Source: Nigrospora sphaerica
Taxonomy: Eukaryota > Ascomycota > Sordariomycetes > Amphisphaeriales > Apiosporaceae
DNA length: 64,000 nt
NCBI GenBank assembly: GCA_018287875.1
Contig: JAGVVL010000022.1
Span: 744,001 to 808,000, forward strand
Direction: 5' to 3'
The notes below the pieces were generated by a model. That model worked only from the letters and a program-made list of their open reading frames with translations. It ran no database searches and was not told the DNA's origin. Shown one piece after another: positions 61,915 through 64,000 of the stretch. The number at the start of each line of letters is the position of its first letter. The stretch's first letter is position 1. The position numbers and the translations under genes are program-made.

Positions 61915-64000
61915 TTACTCTTCTATGGTAAGAGACATTGTAAGCTCCGTCATACTATCCATCGCATCTGTATGATCATAGCTGTACATTTCACCCTCAA
62001 TCGTCTCGGCCTCGTCGTACCTCCCTTGCGCATGGTATGTCGCTGCGAGGGACGCCATGCTCCAGATCGTGTCGGGATGCCGGTAGCCGAGCACCTCCTT
62101 CCGTAGCTCCAGCACTTCCACCTTGATCGTCTCGGCCTCGTCGTACTTCCCCTGCGTATGGTACGTTGTTGCGAGGGACGCCATGCTCCGGATCGTGTCG
62201 GGATGCCGGTCGCCGAGCACCTCCTTCCGTAGCTCCAGCACTTCCACCGAGATCTTCTCATCCTCGTCGTACTTCCCCTGCGTATGGTATGTCGCTGCGA
62301 GGGACGCCATGCTCCGGATCGTGTCGGGATGCCGGTCGCCGAGCACCTCCTTCCGTAGCTCCAGCACTTCTACCTTGATCGTCTCGGCCTCGTCGTACTT
62401 CCCCTGCGTATGGTACGTTGTTGCGAGCTCCGCCATGCTCCAGATCGTTTCGGGATGCCGGTCGCCGAGCACCTCCTTCCGTAGCTCCAGCACTTCCACC
62501 GAGATCATCTCGGCCTCGTCGTACTTCCCCTGCGTATGGTACGTTGTTGCGAGGGACGCCATGCTCCGGATCGTGTCGGGATGCCGGTCGCCGAGCACCT
62601 CCTTCCGTAGCTCCAGCACTTCCACCGAGATCATCTCGGCCTCGTCGTACTTCCCCTGCGTATGGTACGTTGTTGCGAACTCCGCCATGCTCCGGATCGT
62701 GTCGGGATGCCGGTCGCCGAGCACCTCCTTCCGTAGCTCCAGCACTTCCACCGAGATCTTTTCATCCTCGTCGTACTTCCCCTGCGTATGGTACGTTGTT
62801 GCGAGCTCCGCCATGCTCCGGATCGTGTCGGGATGCCGGTCGCCGAGCACCTCCTTCCGTAGCTCCAGCACTTCCACCTTGATCGTCTCGGCCTCGTCGT
62901 ACTTCCCCTGCGTATGGTACGTTGTTGCGAGGGACGCCATGCTCCGGATCGTATCGGGATGCCGGTCGCCGAGCATATCCTTCCGTAGCTCCAGTACTTC
63001 CACGTAGATCGTCTCGGCCTCGTCGTACTTCCCCTGAGCATGGTACGTTGTTGCGAGGGACGCCATGCTCGAGATCGTGTCTCGGTCTTTCTTCCCTAAA
63101 GCCCTCTTTCGATATCGGAGTTTCGTCTTGTCAACTGGCTCTCTTTCCCTCCATCGGCCCCGCTCATAAAGATAGGAAGAAACTCGATCTAACAAGATTG
63201 CTCCATCTATCTCTCCTTTATGCAGCCCAGCCCAGCCTCCTGCCTTCTGTGCGTGCAGAAGGTACTGTTCGCATTCAGACCATGTATCTCGTTGGCTGTG
63301 CGGGAAAAGGGCGTCTGCGACATGGAATGCTGCTCTCGAAAAGTATGCTTCGGATCCAGCGGTAGCATCCACCTGGTTTTGCAGACGGTGCATGGCAGCC
63401 TCTTGCACGAGCTGGTGTATATCGAACACACGCTCCTGCTTGGGAACATTCAAAGTCCGAACGTGTAGAAATGAGAACTCCCGGAGCCGTGCGATGGCTT
63501 CTTCGAGATCATCGTCTTCGTCACTACTGTCGCTGCTCTGCTCGTCACTTTCACTGTCGGAATTCCGTTCGCTGTCGCTATCGCGCTGCCTTGCTATGCT
63601 GTTATCGGAACGATGTGTTCCAGTATCGAGACCTTTCCGCCGTCGAGCCGCCTCTTGGATCAGCCTGAATGGAATGTGTTGGTTGCCCACGTACGCCAGC
63701 ACATGAAGAATATGATACGTCATTTCACTCTCTTTGCGAAGGTGGTCAACAGAAATGTTCCAGGTGTCGAGGATGCTGTTGGACGTGCCACGCCGTCGAT
63801 TCCTGTCATGTTCCGAGGTTCGAAACAGTTTCCAGCGTGCTTTCCGCTTCTGTAGTTTCGACAGGTAGTCCTCGATCGTGGTCAATGTCCTCCGCATGTA
63901 GGCCGCGGCCTGCGTGATAGCCAGGGGAAGGTAGCCGAGGGCATCAAACAGCATGTAAAGAGCCTGCGCTTCTTTCGCGCCAGCCTTCACCGCCCGCCCT
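61915..64000 (-). CDS. NLR-type receptor, C-terminal part with nine near-identical TPR units (N-terminus off window)
   Basis: The frame is open from the right edge to the stop at 61915, ~695 codons. The first residues are the tail of an NB-ARC-type ATPase module (LGYLPLAITQAAAYMRR, then a winged-helix-like DTWNISVDHLRKES). An acidic Ser-rich linker follows (SDSESDEQSSDSSDEDD), then the usual bridging motif VFDIHQLVQEAAMHRL. From ~63090 to ~61960 there are nine kinesin-light-chain-type TPR units of 42 residues (DTIRSMASLATTYHTQGKYD, then EVLELRKEVLG), each 126 bp and almost identical. Fungal NLRs of this kind recognise non-self and trigger cell death; the repeats are the ligand-binding part. 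The frame is intact in this window. Confidence 0.88.
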   Translation of the reverse strand, partial: GRAVKAGAKEAQALYMLFDALGYLPLAITQAAAYMRRTLTTIEDYLSKLQKRKARWKLFRTSEHDRNRRRGTSNSILDTWNISVDHLRKESEMTYHILHVLAYVGNQHIPFRLIQEAARRRKGLDTGTHRSDNSIARQRDSDSERNSDSESDEQSSDSSDEDDDLEEAIARLREFSFLHVRTLNVPKQERVFDIHQLVQEAAMHRLQNQVDATAGSEAYFSRAAFHVADALFPHSQRDTWSECEQYLLHAQKAGGWAGLHKGEIDGAILLDRVSSYLYERGRWREREPVDKTKLRYRKRALGKKDRDTISSMASLATTYHAQGKYDEAETIYVEVLELRKDMLGDRHPDTIRSMASLATTYHTQGKYDEAETIKVEVLELRKEVLGDRHPDTIRSMAELATTYHTQGKYDEDEKISVEVLELRKEVLGDRHPDTIRSMAEFATTYHTQGKYDEAEMISVEVLELRKEVLGDRHPDTIRSMASLATTYHTQGKYDEAEMISVEVLELRKEVLGDRHPETIWSMAELATTYHTQGKYDEAETIKVEVLELRKEVLGDRHPDTIRSMASLAATYHTQGKYDEDEKISVEVLELRKEVLGDRHPDTIRSMASLATTYHTQGKYDEAETIKVEVLELRKEVLGYRHPDTIWSMASLAATYHAQGRYDEAETIEGEMYSYDHTDAMDSMTELTMSLTIEE

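Noticed and set aside
62123..63007. 294-codon plus-strand repetitive frame
   Set aside because: Antisense of the TPR repeats, open because the 126-bp unit is a multiple of three.
61960..63090. Regularly spaced near-identical repeats considered as a CRISPR-like array
   Set aside because: Units are contiguous 126-bp TPR codons with no spacers, and the genome is eukaryotic.
1..64000. Telomeric TTAGGG arrays, rRNA genes and clear tRNA genes
   Set aside because: None could be found by reading; the subtelomeric idea rests only on gene and repeat content.

Overview
This is a fungal nuclear genome window, most likely a filamentous ascomycete (Pezizomycotina; the gene families fit Sordariomycetes, possibly Hypocreales). 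The signs are short introns of about 40-100 nt with GTAAGT/GTACGT-type donors, CTAAC/CTGAC branch sites and YAG/AAG acceptors; Fot1/pogo DNA transposons with TA target duplications; Tad-like LINEs; NLR-type proteins with TPR repeats; a Clr5-domain protein; a fragment of a Git3-type GPCR; and pairs of repeats that differ almost only by transitions, as repeat-induced point mutation (RIP) leaves behind. There are no bacterial features. The many broken genes and nested transposons suggest an accessory or subtelomeric compartment, although no telomere repeat is visible.

Layout. 0-11 kb is GC-rich. It holds a MATE-like transporter running off the left edge, a transthyretin/HIUase-like gene, two large unrecognised genes (506 and 595 aa) and a direct-repeat family in the spaces between them. 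11.7-13.0 kb holds a BTB/POZ-like gene. 13.1-24 kb is mobile DNA: a 5'-truncated pogo-type element, an inverted fragment of its relative, a complete 1,860-bp pogo/Fot1 element (17263-19122) with perfect 43-bp inverted repeats, and a ~1.1-1.5 kb direct duplication. One degraded-looking spliced gene lies near 20 kb. 24.3-28.8 kb is a mosaic of low-complexity and minisatellite arrays with no convincing gene. 29-36 kb has small spliced genes: a coiled-coil protein, a transcription-factor-like remnant, two small secreted proteins and a possibly mitochondrial protein.

36.5-53.7 kb is a nested block. Two ~4.9 kb LINE copies lie head to head (minus at 36.5-41.4, plus at 47.1-52.0). Between them are an intact nine-exon carboxylesterase-like gene whose active site is gone and a 5'-truncated NLR/TPR pseudogene. 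The right-hand LINE abuts an older LINE fragment, which in turn cuts a Git3-type GPCR gene. 53.7-64 kb has a short protein-like repeat array, a gene with two chromodomains, a Clr5-domain gene with two in-frame stops, and the 3' part of a large NLR whose nine 42-residue TPR units are nearly identical in DNA.

The window contains no operon-like pathway. Its story is one of genome conflict: self/non-self receptor genes and transposons in different states of decay, from apparently young (the perfect-TIR element) to heavily mutated. The most unusual single genes are the active-site-dead esterase-like secreted protein and the two orphan genes at 4.8-9.8 kb with their shared intergenic repeat. All functional statements come from reading the sequence; no database search was possible.
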